64,000 nucleotides of DNA from Promicromonospora sp042731755 (GCF_042731755.1 NZ_JBHWLR010000025.1:1-64000), one strand, 5' to 3'; shown: positions 52,332 to 61,226, counted from the stretch's first letter. The notes: generated by a model from the letters alone, not told the origin. Program-made: numbers and translations.

Positions 52332-53603
52332 ATGACCGAGGAAGCCCGAACGGCTCTGGTCCGGGCCCGTCCCTCCACCGACGTCCCGTCGGCGAACCGG
52401 CTGCCGCTGGTCGCCTACGTGCTCGCGCTCGGCACGTTCCTGATGCTGACGACAGAGTTCGTCGTGGCGGGCATCCTGCCTGAGATCGCCGGTGACCTGC
52501 GGATCACGCTGGCCTCGGCCGGCTCGCTCATCACGGTGTTCGCCGTCGGGATGGTGGTCGGAGCCCCCTCGATGGCGCTGCTGACCACACGGCTGTCCAG
52601 GCGTACGACGCTGCTTCTGGCCCTCGCAGTCTTCGTCCTTGGGCACGTCTTCGTCGCGCTCGCCTCCGACCTGACGCTTCTGATGGTCGCCCGGTTCGTC
52701 ACGGCCCTGGCGACCGGGGCGTTCTGGGCGGTGGCCGCCGTCGTCGCAGCCCGCGAGGCAGGCCCCGCCCTGGGCTCGCGCGCGATCAGCGTCGTCGGGG
52801 CCGGTGGCTCGCTCGCCACCGTGCTCGGCGTGCCGCTCGGCGCCCTCGTCGCGCAGGCGGTGGGCTGGCGCGGGACGTTCTGGGCGCTGGCGGTCGCGGC
52901 CGCGGTGGCGAGCATGTTCATCGCCCGCCTCGTGCCTCGCGATGTACCTGCTCAGCGGGCCGAGTCCCTGCGCACCGAGCTGGCCGACCTGCGCTCGGCG
53001 CGGCTGTGGCTCGTGCTGGCCGCGTGCGTCACGACCACCGGCGGGGTGCTCGCCGCGTACTCGTTCATCGCACCGGTGCTCACCGACCAGGCGGGGGTGT
53101 CGCCCACCTTGGTGCCGCTCGTCCTGACCGTGTTCGGCGTCGGCTCGTTCGCCGGGACACTCGTCGGCGGCCGCCTGGGTGACGCCCACCCGCGCCTGGT
53201 GACCGTCATGACTCCGGCTGTGACCACCGTCATCCTGCTCGGCATCGCCTTGCTGTCCGGGTCCGCGCCCGCGCTGATCGCCCTGGTCGCACTCCTCGGA
53301 CTGTTCGGGCTCAGCGCCAACGGCGTCCTGATCCACCTCGCGGTGAGCCACGCAGGTCGCGCCGCCACGATGGGCTCGGCACTCAGCGTGGCCGCCTTCA
53401 ACGTCGGGACCGCCATCGGCACCGGCCTCGGCGGAGCCGCGCTCGCCTCGCCCCTCGGCCTCGACGGTCCCGCGGCAGTCGGCACCGCCGTCGTCGCGCT
53501 CACCCTCGTGCCCACGGCCGCCCTCGCGATCGGGTCCCGACGTCGACAGGGGCCGGCGAACCCTTACCCACCACGAACGGAGAACCCATCATGCGCACTG
53601 TGA
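52332..53603 (+). CDS. MFS drug/sugar efflux transporter (AraJ/Cmx type)
   Basis: A 423-aa major facilitator with 12 predicted helices (LPLVAYVLALGTFLMLTTEF, then VVAGILPEIAGDL and the motif-A-like SMALLTTRLSRRTTLLLALA). The EFVVAGILPEIA opening is the hallmark of the DHA1 Ara-J/chloramphenicol-exporter subgroup. The ATG 52332 start has AAGGATC upstream. The 3' end overlaps the alcohol dehydrogenase gene by 13 bases, so both are co-transcribed and likely controlled by the divergent XRE protein. Substrate unknown. Confidence 0.9.
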   Translation: MTEEARTALVRARPSTDVPSANRLPLVAYVLALGTFLMLTTEFVVAGILPEIAGDLRITLASAGSLITVFAVGMVVGAPSMALLTTRLSRRTTLLLALAVFVLGHVFVALASDLTLLMVARFVTALATGAFWAVAAVVAAREAGPALGSRAISVVGAGGSLATVLGVPLGALVAQAVGWRGTFWALAVAAAVASMFIARLVPRDVPAQRAESLRTELADLRSARLWLVLAACVTTTGGVLAAYSFIAPVLTDQAGVSPTLVPLVLTVFGVGSFAGTLVGGRLGDAHPRLVTVMTPAVTTVILLGIALLSGSAPALIALVALLGLFGLSANGVLIHLAVSHAGRAATMGSALSVAAFNVGTAIGTGLGGAALASPLGLDGPAAVGTAVVALTLVPTAALAIGSRRRQGPANPYPPRTENPSCAL

Positions 53604-54634
53604 ACGCCTACGGCGCGGTGTCCGCGACCGCACCCCTGGAGCCGATGACGATCGAACGGCGCGACCTCGGTCCGCACGACGTCCTCATCGAGATCGACTA
53701 CGCCGGGATCTGCCACTCCGACATCCACACCGTCCGCGGTGAGTGGGGCGAGATCGCCTACCCGCAGGTCGTCGGGCACGAGATCGTCGGCCACGTCGCC
53801 GCGATCGGCTCCGAGGTCACCGGACACAGGGTCGGCGACCGCGTCGGCGTCGGCTGCGAGTCCGGCTCGTGCGGCGAGTGCGAGCAGTGCGTCGACGGCG
53901 AAGAGGTGTACTGCCTGCGAGGCAACATCCAGACCTACGCCGGGGTCGATGTCGACGGCAGCATCACCCAGGGCGGCTACTCGCAGGCCACCGTCGTCCA
54001 CGAGCGCTTCGTGCTCAGCATCCCCGAGTCGCTGCCGCTGGAGAAGGTCGCCCCGTTGCTGTGCGCGGGCGTCACCCTGTACTCCCCGCTCAAGCACTGG
54101 AATGCAGGCCCCGGTACGAGGGTCGCGATCATCGGCATGGGCGGACTCGGCCACGTCGGCGTCAAGCTCGCCCACGCCCTCGGCGCCGAGGTCACCGTGC
54201 TCTCGCGCACCCTCGCGAAGAAGGACGACGGCCTCGCGTTCGGGGCGGACCACTACTTCGCGACCGAGGACCCGCAGACGCTCCACGAGCACCAGGGGGA
54301 GTACGACCTGATCCTCTCGACCGTCTCCGCGGGCCTGGACTACGACCGGTACGTGGACCTCCTCGCCGTCAACGGCACCCTCGTCCTGCTCGGCGCGCCG
54401 ACGGACGCCCTGAGCGTCACCCCGATGAAGCTGATCACCCACCGCCGCTCCATCGCGGGCTCCGCCAACGGCGGGATCAAGGTCACGCAGGAGATGCTCG
54501 AGTTCTGCGCCGAGCACGACATCCTGCCCGAGACGGAGCTCATCGGCGCCGACTCCATCAACGAGGCCTACCAGCGCGTCCTCGCGTCCGACGTGCGCTA
54601 CCGCTTCGTCATCGACACCAAGACGTTTGCCTGA
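53591..54634 (+). CDS. zinc-dependent alcohol/aldehyde reductase (YahK-type)
   Basis: A 347-aa medium-chain dehydrogenase/reductase that reduces aldehydes, NADPH-dependent in its closest relatives. Catalytic zinc ligands are in GICHSDIHT and VVGHEIVGHV; the structural zinc site is CGECEQCVDGEEVYC. The Rossmann motif is IIGMGGLGHVGVKLAHALGA, and LSRTLAKK suggests NADP binding. The ATG 53591 start lies within the MFS gene. Detoxification of reactive aldehydes is a reasonable role. Confidence 0.93.
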   Translation: MRTVNAYGAVSATAPLEPMTIERRDLGPHDVLIEIDYAGICHSDIHTVRGEWGEIAYPQVVGHEIVGHVAAIGSEVTGHRVGDRVGVGCESGSCGECEQCVDGEEVYCLRGNIQTYAGVDVDGSITQGGYSQATVVHERFVLSIPESLPLEKVAPLLCAGVTLYSPLKHWNAGPGTRVAIIGMGGLGHVGVKLAHALGAEVTVLSRTLAKKDDGLAFGADHYFATEDPQTLHEHQGEYDLILSTVSAGLDYDRYVDLLAVNGTLVLLGAPTDALSVTPMKLITHRRSIAGSANGGIKVTQEMLEFCAEHDILPETELIGADSINEAYQRVLASDVRYRFVIDTKTFA

Positions 54635-54742
54635 GCACACGACAACGGCGGCCTGCGACACGGCGCCGGTGCCCCGGTCGAGGAGCTTCGGCGTGGTCGT
54701 TCCACGGTCTGGAATCGGAAGGGAAACCAGGGGTGGTGAAAA

Positions 54743-54758
54743 AGGCCTGATACGGCCT
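54743..54758 (+). promoter_or_regulatory. inverted repeat upstream of the P450 gene
   Basis: AGGCC-tgatac-GGCCT is an exact 5-bp inverted repeat, 63 bases before the P450 start; TATCGT follows near 54769. Possible operator or promoter element, weakly supported. Confidence 0.35.
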
Positions 54759-54820
54759 ATATGTCGCTATCGTCTCTGTCGTCTGGGAAATCTCGCCCTG
54801 GCCCTTGGCGGAAGAGGACG

Positions 54821-56128
54821 ATGACGGATCCGAATGTGACTGTGGCTGCGCGCGGCTCGGGCTCGGTGCTGGACGGCTCGGCCTCCGGCGGGTACCGGAT
54901 GCGCCTGTACGACCCCGAGACGGTCCCGGTGCTGGGCGACGTGCTCTCGGCGCGCGACATCGACGCCGCGTGGTCCGGCCTGCGGCAGGAGTGGGGCGAG
55001 GCCCTCCCGGTCGATCTCGGGTCCGGTGCGCGAGCCTGGCTGGTGAGCGGGTACCAGACCATCGTCATGCTCGCCCGGGACTCCAGCATGGTGACGACCG
55101 ACACCGGCGTCTGGAACGGGGAGCCGGGGTCGCTGCCCGCCCCGCTGCGGTCGTTGTTCCGGCCCCGGGTCGGGCAGCGGGTGGAGACGGCGTCCGGGCC
55201 GGTGCACGCCCGGCTGCGCGGACCGCTGGACGAGATGCTGGAGGCCGTCGACGCCGCCGAGGTCGGCCGCGTCACCCGGGCGGCGTGCGACCAGGTGCTC
55301 GACGAGCTCGGTCGCGAGTACGGGGCCGACCGGGAGGTCGACCTGATGCGCCAGTACGTGCTCCCGGTGACCCGTCTCGCGTTCGGCACCGTCCTGGGGC
55401 TGGACCCCGCGACCGGCCGCCAGGTGTTCGAGATCGCCGACGCCCTCGCGGCAGGGGAGGGCGATGCCGCGAGCGTCGACGAGCTGAGCTTCGTGCTCGG
55501 CGGGCAGGTCATGGGACGCGACGCCAACGGCGGCCCGACGCCGTCCGGCCTGCTCGCGCAGCACGCCGCCTACGAGGGCACCGACGAGGCGGTGGCCGGG
55601 ATGCTGTCGGTGGCTACCGGGGCGAGCCTGGGCATGCAGGCGTGGCTGGGGCAGGCGCTGCTGCTCGCCCTGAGCGACCAGCAGTTCGCCCGGCGGCTGG
55701 CCGGCGGGCGGCTCGGGACCGACGAGGCGCTGGACGAGGTCCTGTGGGACGCGTCGCCGGTGACCGTCATGGCGCCCCGGTTCGCCGTCAAGGAGGGGCA
55801 CCTGTTCGGGGACGGCGCCTACGTCGAGCCCGGGGACGCCGTCCTCCTGGCCGTCGGGGCGGCGGCCTCGGACCCCAGCATCCGCGGCGACGGCACCTGG
55901 GACGGGCTCGGCAACCGGGCCCACCTGGCCTGGGGTGCGGGCGCCCACCGGTGCCCCGCGCCCCGCCAGGCCCGGCTGATCGTCCGCACCGCGGTCGAGA
56001 CGCTCCTGCGCCAGGTCGAACCCGTGCTCACGACCGGCGCCGAGCAGATCCGCTGGGCACCCGACTTCCGCTTCCGCCGCCCCGCGTCGCTGCCGGTCAC
56101 GCTCCGCCCCACCGGCCTGGCCGGCTGA
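54821..56128 (+). CDS. degenerate cytochrome P450-like protein
   Basis: A 435-aa P450-fold protein. The heme-thiolate loop is recognisable, HLAWGAGAHRCPAPRQARLI with C378, and RLAFGTVLGLDP and PRFAVKEGHLFGDGAYVEPG match typical segments. Key residues are missing: the K-helix ExxR is EVLW (about residues 307-310), and the I-helix acid-alcohol pair (usually AGxET/AGxDT) is ATGAS. Oxygen activation may therefore be impaired or unusual. Start ATG 54821 has GAAGAGG upstream. It is followed by a sulfotransferase gene, which suggests a paired role in modifying a small molecule; inference only. Confidence 0.82.
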   Translation: MTDPNVTVAARGSGSVLDGSASGGYRMRLYDPETVPVLGDVLSARDIDAAWSGLRQEWGEALPVDLGSGARAWLVSGYQTIVMLARDSSMVTTDTGVWNGEPGSLPAPLRSLFRPRVGQRVETASGPVHARLRGPLDEMLEAVDAAEVGRVTRAACDQVLDELGREYGADREVDLMRQYVLPVTRLAFGTVLGLDPATGRQVFEIADALAAGEGDAASVDELSFVLGGQVMGRDANGGPTPSGLLAQHAAYEGTDEAVAGMLSVATGASLGMQAWLGQALLLALSDQQFARRLAGGRLGTDEALDEVLWDASPVTVMAPRFAVKEGHLFGDGAYVEPGDAVLLAVGAAASDPSIRGDGTWDGLGNRAHLAWGAGAHRCPAPRQARLIVRTAVETLLRQVEPVLTTGAEQIRWAPDFRFRRPASLPVTLRPTGLAG

Positions 56129-56192
56129 CCCGAGCACGTCCACACCCGAGCACGTCCCGACGAGCATATCTACATACATCCCCGGAGGACCA

Positions 56193-57407
56193 GTGAGTCG
56201 CACTTCCCGCACGACCCGCGTGCTGAACACCGTGCTAGCCCCTGTGATCAAGGGCTACCAGGACCCGGACGCGTCCTGGGCCAAGGCGGTCGCGCAGGTC
56301 GAGAAGGAAGCCGGGACCGCCGACCCCCGGTTCGCCGCCGAGCTCGCGGTGGTCGTGCGGGCGGCGGCCGAGATGCCCCGGCTGTCGCCGCTGGGCTGGT
56401 ACCTCATCACCGCCGACGTCAAGGCCCGGTACGTCAACCGGCTGCGGATCGACCGCATGCTGGCCGAGCGCCCGCGGATCGCAGAGGAGGAGATCGCCGC
56501 ACCGGTGATCGTGTGCGGGCTGCCGCGCACCGCCACGACCCTGGCCCACCGGGTCCTGTCGGCCTCGCCCGACCACCGCGCCCCGCTGCTGTGGGAGATG
56601 CAGACCACCGGCCTGGACGACCCGCAGTCCGCCCGGAAGCTGATCAAGCAGCTCCAGCAGGGCGCGGCCATGATGGAGAAGTTCGCGCCCGACATCCCGC
56701 ACATCCACCCGATCAACATCGACAAGCCCGAGGAGTCGATGTTCATCCTGCCCCACGGCAGTCACTGGCCGATCCTGCACGGCCTCATGCCCTCCTACTC
56801 CGCCTGGGCGGCCGGGCGGGACGTGACCGCCGACTACGAGTACCTCAAGCGGGCGCTGCAGGTGCTGCAGCACGGGCGCGAGCCCAAGCGGTGGGTGCTG
56901 AAGTACCCGGCGCACCTGGAGGACATGGACGTCATCCGGAAGGTGTTCCCGGACGCGACGTTCGTGTGGACCCACCGTGACCCGGTCACGGTCATCGGCT
57001 CGTTCTGCAGTCTCGTGGAGACGTTCTGGGGCATGTACCAGCACGACACCGATCGCAAGGAGATCGGGAGGTTCGCCCTGGACCACCTGTTCACGCAGGT
57101 CGAGCGGGGCCTGGAGCTGCGGCGGAGCCTGCCGCCGGCCTCCATCGTGGACGTGCCGTACCACAAGCTGTCCGCCGACCCGTTCACCGAGGTGCCCCGG
57201 CTGTACGCCGCGATCGGGGCCACCTGGACCACCCGCGACCAGGAGAACCTGGCCGACGTGATCGCCAAGCCCAAGGGCACCCCCTCGCACCAGTACGACC
57301 TGTCCCACTACCTCGACCCGGCCGAGGTCGAGCAGACGTTCGCGCCGTACAACCGGCTGCTGGACCGCCTCGACATGCGCGACGCCGAGGCGGCCGTCGA
57401 GCTCTGA
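56193..57407 (+). CDS. sulfotransferase family protein
   Basis: PAPS-dependent sulfotransferase (Sulfotransfer_3 type), 404 aa. The 5'-phosphosulfate-binding loop is IVCGLPRTATTLAHRVLSAS (about residues 109-128) and the 3'-phosphate region is FPDATFVWTHRDPVTVIGSF (about 251-270). HRAPLLWEMQTTGLDDPQSA and YEYLKRALQVLQHGREPKRW fit the family. GTG 56193 has CCGGAGGA upstream. It lies 64 bases after the P450 gene, whose intergenic space contains a CCCGAGCACGTCC direct repeat. Acceptor unknown; lipid or polyketide targets are usual. Confidence 0.85.
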   Translation: MSRTSRTTRVLNTVLAPVIKGYQDPDASWAKAVAQVEKEAGTADPRFAAELAVVVRAAAEMPRLSPLGWYLITADVKARYVNRLRIDRMLAERPRIAEEEIAAPVIVCGLPRTATTLAHRVLSASPDHRAPLLWEMQTTGLDDPQSARKLIKQLQQGAAMMEKFAPDIPHIHPINIDKPEESMFILPHGSHWPILHGLMPSYSAWAAGRDVTADYEYLKRALQVLQHGREPKRWVLKYPAHLEDMDVIRKVFPDATFVWTHRDPVTVIGSFCSLVETFWGMYQHDTDRKEIGRFALDHLFTQVERGLELRRSLPPASIVDVPYHKLSADPFTEVPRLYAAIGATWTTRDQENLADVIAKPKGTPSHQYDLSHYLDPAEVEQTFAPYNRLLDRLDMRDAEAAVEL

Positions 57408-57439
57408 CCGCCGATCGTCGTCAGGCGTGCGCCGCTCGC

Positions 57440-57454
57440 TAGCATCGGCGCATG
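57440..57454 (+). promoter_or_regulatory. leaderless promoter before the 149-aa gene
   Basis: TAGCAT (57440-57445), six bases, ATG at 57452; no ribosome-binding site. Confidence 0.48.
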
Positions 57455-57901
57455 CCTGACGACGCCGCGACCGTCCCGTCCGCCTGGGGCGAGCTCGCCC
57501 GCGCCACGACCACGCTGACGGACGGCGAGATCCTGGTCCACGACTGGTACGCCGCGGACACCGCCGCCGACGGCGGCCCCGAGCTCATGCTCCGTGCGAC
57601 CGATCCCGTCGAGGCCGCCGCGTTGCTGCCCCGTCTCGCGGCGTTCTTCGCCGACCCGGCGGGCTGGCACCGGCGGGCCACCGACGCGGTCGTGGCGGAG
57701 CTCAGCGAACGCACCCCGACGGCGGAGGAGCTCGCCGACGCCGCGCGCGACCTCGTGCTGCAGACGGTCGAGGTGCACGCGGACGGTGAGGTGGTGCTGC
57801 ACCTCGACGACTCCTGCGGGGAGCACCTGCTGGACGGCTACTGGCCGGCGGTGCGGTTCGACATGAGCGGCGCGGCCGTGGAGGTTACCGTCGAGGCGTG
57901 A
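57452..57901 (+). CDS. hypothetical 149-aa acidic protein
   Basis: I do not recognise the family. The protein is acidic and single-domain, with SAWGELARATTTLTDGEILV, an internal helix LPRLAAFFADPAGWHRRATD and a C-terminal beta part VHADGEVVLHLDDSCGEHLL. No signal peptide or membrane helix. ATG 57452 is supported by the -10 box just upstream. The next frame begins with an overlapping GTGA, and the pair may be co-translated. Confidence 0.65.
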   Translation: MPDDAATVPSAWGELARATTTLTDGEILVHDWYAADTAADGGPELMLRATDPVEAAALLPRLAAFFADPAGWHRRATDAVVAELSERTPTAEELADAARDLVLQTVEVHADGEVVLHLDDSCGEHLLDGYWPAVRFDMSGAAVEVTVEA

Positions 57902-57972
57902 CGGCGGTCGATGAGTTCGGCCGGCGTCCCTCGTCAGCCAGGGAACGACCGACCGAGGGAACGGACGACGCG

Positions 57973-58782
57973 ATGACCGAGCTGACGACGGACCACGCCC
58001 GCCGGGCGATCGTCGAGCACACCGGGCGCCTGGCGGAGGCGGCCGCCGCGGCCGGGCCGGACGCTCCCGTACCGACCGCCCCGGACTGGACCGTCGCGGA
58101 CCTGGTCACGCACGTGGGCCAGACCCAGCACTGGACCGCGCAGATCATCGAGCGGCGGATCACCGACCCCGCTGACCTGCCCACGGACGTGCCCGACCTC
58201 CCCGCCGACCCCGGTCGGTGGACCGAGTGGCTGGCGGAGTCCTCGGTGCGGGTCGCGTCCGCGTTCTCCGACGACGCGCTCGACGCGCAGGTCTTCAACG
58301 CCGCGGGGGACGAGCGGTCCGGGGTGCGGTTCTGGCTGATCAACGAGCTCAACGAGTCGGTCGTGCACGCGTTCGACGGCACCGGCGCGACCGGTGGGCC
58401 GCCGCGGGTCGACATCGACGCCGCCGTGGCGGCCGAGCTCGTCGGCCACCACCTCGCGATGCTCACCTCGCCCACGTGGGCGGCGCTGCGGCCCGAGTCC
58501 GCCCACGCGATCCGGGGCACCGGGCAGGTCCTTCAGCTGCGGGCCACCGACACCGCGGACGGCGACGGCGCGTGGTTCGTCGAGCGGCGGCCGGAAGGCG
58601 CGACCTGGCAGCCCGGGAGCCGGCCGGCCGACGTGACGGTGACGGGAACCGCGGGGGCGCTGCTGCTGATGCTGACCCGGCGGATCCCGCTGGGCGCCGG
58701 TGACGGCGTCGGCGTCGGCGTCGAGGGGGACGACGGGCTCGTGCGGCACTGGCTGGACAACACGGCGCACGTCGCGGACTGA
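57973..58782 (+). CDS. maleylpyruvate isomerase-like (DinB/MDMPI) protein
   Basis: A 269-aa member of the mycothiol-dependent maleylpyruvate isomerase-like family (four-helix DinB fold plus C-terminal domain). RRAIVEHTGRLAEAAAAAGP, then VPTAPDWTVADLVTHVGQTQ with the metal-ligand-type His, and NELNESVVHAFDGTGATGGP (second His) match the family. True isomerase activity is unlikely to be common to all members; many are of unknown role in mycothiol metabolism. ATG 57973 is preferred (GAGGGA upstream), but GTG 57898, which overlaps the preceding stop, is possible and would add 25 residues. Confidence 0.75.
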   Translation: MTELTTDHARRAIVEHTGRLAEAAAAAGPDAPVPTAPDWTVADLVTHVGQTQHWTAQIIERRITDPADLPTDVPDLPADPGRWTEWLAESSVRVASAFSDDALDAQVFNAAGDERSGVRFWLINELNESVVHAFDGTGATGGPPRVDIDAAVAAELVGHHLAMLTSPTWAALRPESAHAIRGTGQVLQLRATDTADGDGAWFVERRPEGATWQPGSRPADVTVTGTAGALLLMLTRRIPLGAGDGVGVGVEGDDGLVRHWLDNTAHVAD

Positions 58783-58824
58783 CCTGCGCTCCGCGGCGGC
58801 CGGGATCTGATCAGGGCGGCGTGA

Positions 58825-59418
58825 TCACGCGGGATCGGCAAGGCGCCTGGCCGCGGCGACGACGCTCGCCCGGCGTCGCGCCGTGTCCTCGGGGTCCTCG
58901 GCCGTCGTGCCGGTCACCATGCGCGCCACCTGGGGCAGCACCGTCCAGTACGCGGCGATCGCGAGGACGATGAAGTGGAGCACCTCCGGTGCGAGCGTCG
59001 ACGTCACACGCCCGGCGGCCTGACCTTCCTCGATGACGGCTGATCTGCTCTGATACGTGCTGCGTCGCTGCGCCTCGTCGGGAACCTCGCCGGAGAACGA
59101 CAGGGCCTCCCACATGAGCAGACGGACGAACTCGGGGCGCTCGCGGCTGTAGTCGTAGAGCCGCCCGGCGAACTCGCCGAGGGCGTCGGCGTCCGTCGCG
59201 TCGAGCGGCACCGCGTCCGCCGTCGTGGCGAACTGCTCGCTCAGCACCACGGCGAACAGCTCGGGCTTGCCACCGTAGTAGTTGTAGACGCGCTCCTTGT
59301 TGACGCCGGCACGCCGGGCGATCCGTTCGATGGTCGTGCCGTCGGGCCCGTGCGCGACGAACTCCGCGGTCGCGGCCTCGATGATCTTGCGTTTTGTGCC
59401 CTCGACGTCCCTGACCAC
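58825..59418 (-). CDS. TetR-family repressor
   Basis: A 197-aa TetR regulator. The N-terminal helix-turn-helix runs TKRKIIEAATAEFVAHGPDG, then TTIERIARRAGVNKERVYNY YG (residues about 7-47). The C-terminal ligand domain is helical and variable. GTG 59418 is chosen because GAGGA lies seven bases upstream on the minus strand; an in-frame TTG at 59442 is less likely. It is divergent from an MFS transporter with a 24-bp perfect palindrome between, the classic repressor/pump layout. Confidence 0.9.
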   Translation of the reverse strand: MVRDVEGTKRKIIEAATAEFVAHGPDGTTIERIARRAGVNKERVYNYYGGKPELFAVVLSEQFATTADAVPLDATDADALGEFAGRLYDYSRERPEFVRLLMWEALSFSGEVPDEAQRRSTYQSRSAVIEEGQAAGRVTSTLAPEVLHFIVLAIAAYWTVLPQVARMVTGTTAEDPEDTARRRASVVAAARRLADPA

Positions 59419-59439
59419 GGGCGAATCCTCACTGTCGAC

Positions 59440-59505
59440 CAACGGAAGCGTTGCCTGCTGAGGTCAACGGTACTCCCCGGGAACAACGCCAACGTTGGCG
59501 TTGTT
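59440..59505. promoter_or_regulatory. TetR operators in the repressor/MFS divergent region
   Basis: AACAACGCCAAC followed by its exact reverse complement forms a perfect 24-bp palindrome at 59482-59505, ending 9 bases before the MFS start codon. A second, shorter repeat CAACG-gaag-CGTTG lies at 59440-59453 near the TetR start and shares the CAACG/CGTTG half-site. Together they would repress both genes. Confidence 0.75.
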
Positions 59506-59514
59506 AACGTGGTC

Positions 59515-60711
59515 ATGTCAGCACCAACCGAGGTCCGCCGGCGCCAGGGAGTGACCGGGGGCCTGGCCTTTCTCCTTGCCCTCGCCGGGGGTGCGGCGGT
59601 CGGCAACCTCTACTGGTCGCAGCCCATCCTCGACACCATCGCCGATGAGTTCGGCACCACGGCGAGCGCGGCGAGCGTGCTCATCACCGTGACACAGGTC
59701 GGGTACGCCGTCGGTGTGTTCTTTCTCGTCCCGCTCGGCGACATCGTCGACCGCAAGGTCATGATCCCGGCGTTCCTGCTGCTCTCCGGCGGCATGCTCG
59801 GCGTCAGCGCCGTTGCCCCGAGCTTCCCGGTGCTGCTCGTGGCCCTCGCCCTCGTCGGCGCGAGCACCGTGTCCGGGCAGCTTCTCGCCCCGCTCGCGGG
59901 TGACCTCGCGACGGACGAGCAGCGCGGCCGGGTGATCGGCACCGTCGTGTCCGGCGTGCTGCTCGGGATCCTGATCGCCCGGGCCGTCAGCGGCGTCGTG
60001 ACCGATCTCGTCGGCTGGCGCGCCCTGTACGGGATCGTCGCCGTCGTGATGCTCGTGCTGGCGTCGGTGATGTACCGGCTGCTGCCGCGGCTCGAGCCGC
60101 GCGCCCGCATCGGCTACGGCTCACTCCTGGCCTCCGTGCTCCGTACCTGGGTGACGAGCGCGGCCGCCCGCTGGCTCGGCCTCATGGGCGCCGCGGCGAT
60201 GGCCACCTTCACGCTGTACTGGACCGGGCTGACGCTGCTGCTCTCGGGCGAGCCGTTCAACTTCTCGGCGACCCGGATCGGCCTGCTCAGCCTCGTCGGC
60301 ATCCTGGGCGCGCTCGCGGCACAGCAGGTCGGCCGCCTGTACGACCGCGGCCTGGCGACGCCCGCCATCGGCGTCGGCCTCGTCGTGTCGCTCGCGTCGT
60401 TCGTGGTCTCAGGCGTCGCGCCGGGCTCGATCGTCGCCGTCGTCGTCTCGATCGCGCTGTACTCCATCGGTGTGCAGGCGGCGCAGGTCCTGCTCCAGAC
60501 CCGCATGATGTCGCTCGACCCGTCCGGGCGCAGCCGCCTCAACACCGTGTTCGTCGTCGGCAACTTCATCGGCGGCACCATCGGTTCCGCGCTCGCCGGC
60601 CTGCTGTGGGGCCTCGGCGGCTGGCCGGTGATCATGACCGCCGCCGGCGTCCTGCTGCTGCTCGCGCTGCTGATCTGGGCCGTGCAACGCGGGCGCGCCC
60701 TCGCCGCATGA
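59515..60711 (+). CDS. MFS transporter under TetR control
   Basis: A 398-aa major facilitator with 12 hydrophobic helices. The opening LAGGAAVGNLYWSQPILDTI and GFxxxPLGDIVDRK motif A (VPLGDIVDRKVMIPAFLLLS) place it in the DHA1 YnfM/arabinose-efflux-like group. ATG 59515 lies right behind the palindromic operator. The stop overlaps a second ATG (60708) in frame with the following gene, so the two are coupled. Confidence 0.9.
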   Translation: MSAPTEVRRRQGVTGGLAFLLALAGGAAVGNLYWSQPILDTIADEFGTTASAASVLITVTQVGYAVGVFFLVPLGDIVDRKVMIPAFLLLSGGMLGVSAVAPSFPVLLVALALVGASTVSGQLLAPLAGDLATDEQRGRVIGTVVSGVLLGILIARAVSGVVTDLVGWRALYGIVAVVMLVLASVMYRLLPRLEPRARIGYGSLLASVLRTWVTSAAARWLGLMGAAAMATFTLYWTGLTLLLSGEPFNFSATRIGLLSLVGILGALAAQQVGRLYDRGLATPAIGVGLVVSLASFVVSGVAPGSIVAVVVSIALYSIGVQAAQVLLQTRMMSLDPSGRSRLNTVFVVGNFIGGTIGSALAGLLWGLGGWPVIMTAAGVLLLLALLIWAVQRGRALAA

Positions 60712-60776
60712 CCTCGAACCTCCAGATCCCCACCACCACCGAACCGCACAACCACCGAACCCTCAGGGAGACCCAG

Positions 60777-61226
60777 ATGACCACCGGAACCACCGTCCCA
60801 GGCCCGACCGACCAGCCGAGCGACTCGCTCGTCCGCACCGTGGTGAACGCGTACTTCGACGCGCGGCTCGCCGGGGCCACGCCCGAGGAGCTCGCCGAAC
60901 GCTTCCACGAGAACGTCGACTGGTTCATCCAGGGCGACGCCGAGAACGTGCCCTGGATCGGCCGCAAGGTCGGCCGGGCCGGGGTCGCCGAGCACTTCGC
61001 CCAGCTCGGCGAGAACGTCCGGCCCGAGGCGTTCGAGGTCGACACGATCATGGCGGACGGGAACCGTGCCGCGGTGCTGGGCACCTTCCGTGCCCGGGTG
61101 ATCGCCACCGGTCGCCTCATGGACAGCGAGTACGTCTTCGACATCTCCGTCGACGACGCCGGGCTGATCACGCGCTACCACATGCTCGAGGACAGCTGGG
61201 CGGTCTCGGCGGCTGCCCGCCCCTAG
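60777..61226 (+). CDS. SnoaL-like / NTF2-fold protein
   Basis: A 149-aa alpha+beta-barrel protein with the pattern SLVRTVVNAYFDARLAGATP, HENVDWFIQGDAENVPWIGR and DSEYVFDISVDDAGLITRYH of SnoaL-like ketosteroid isomerase/limonene epoxide hydrolase-like folds. Such proteins bind small ligands; the reaction cannot be named. ATG 60777 has AGGGAG six bases before it; ATG 60708 would add 23 residues and overlap the MFS stop. It converges on the MerR gene, with stop codons overlapping by four bases. Confidence 0.8.
   Translation: MTTGTTVPGPTDQPSDSLVRTVVNAYFDARLAGATPEELAERFHENVDWFIQGDAENVPWIGRKVGRAGVAEHFAQLGENVRPEAFEVDTIMADGNRAAVLGTFRARVIATGRLMDSEYVFDISVDDAGLITRYHMLEDSWAVSAAARP

Noticed and set aside
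57898..57972. N-terminal extension of the maleylpyruvate isomerase-like protein from GTG 57898
   Set aside because: The GTGA overlap makes it possible, but the added 25 residues are unlike the family and ATG 57973 has an upstream GAGGGA. Kept only as an alternative.
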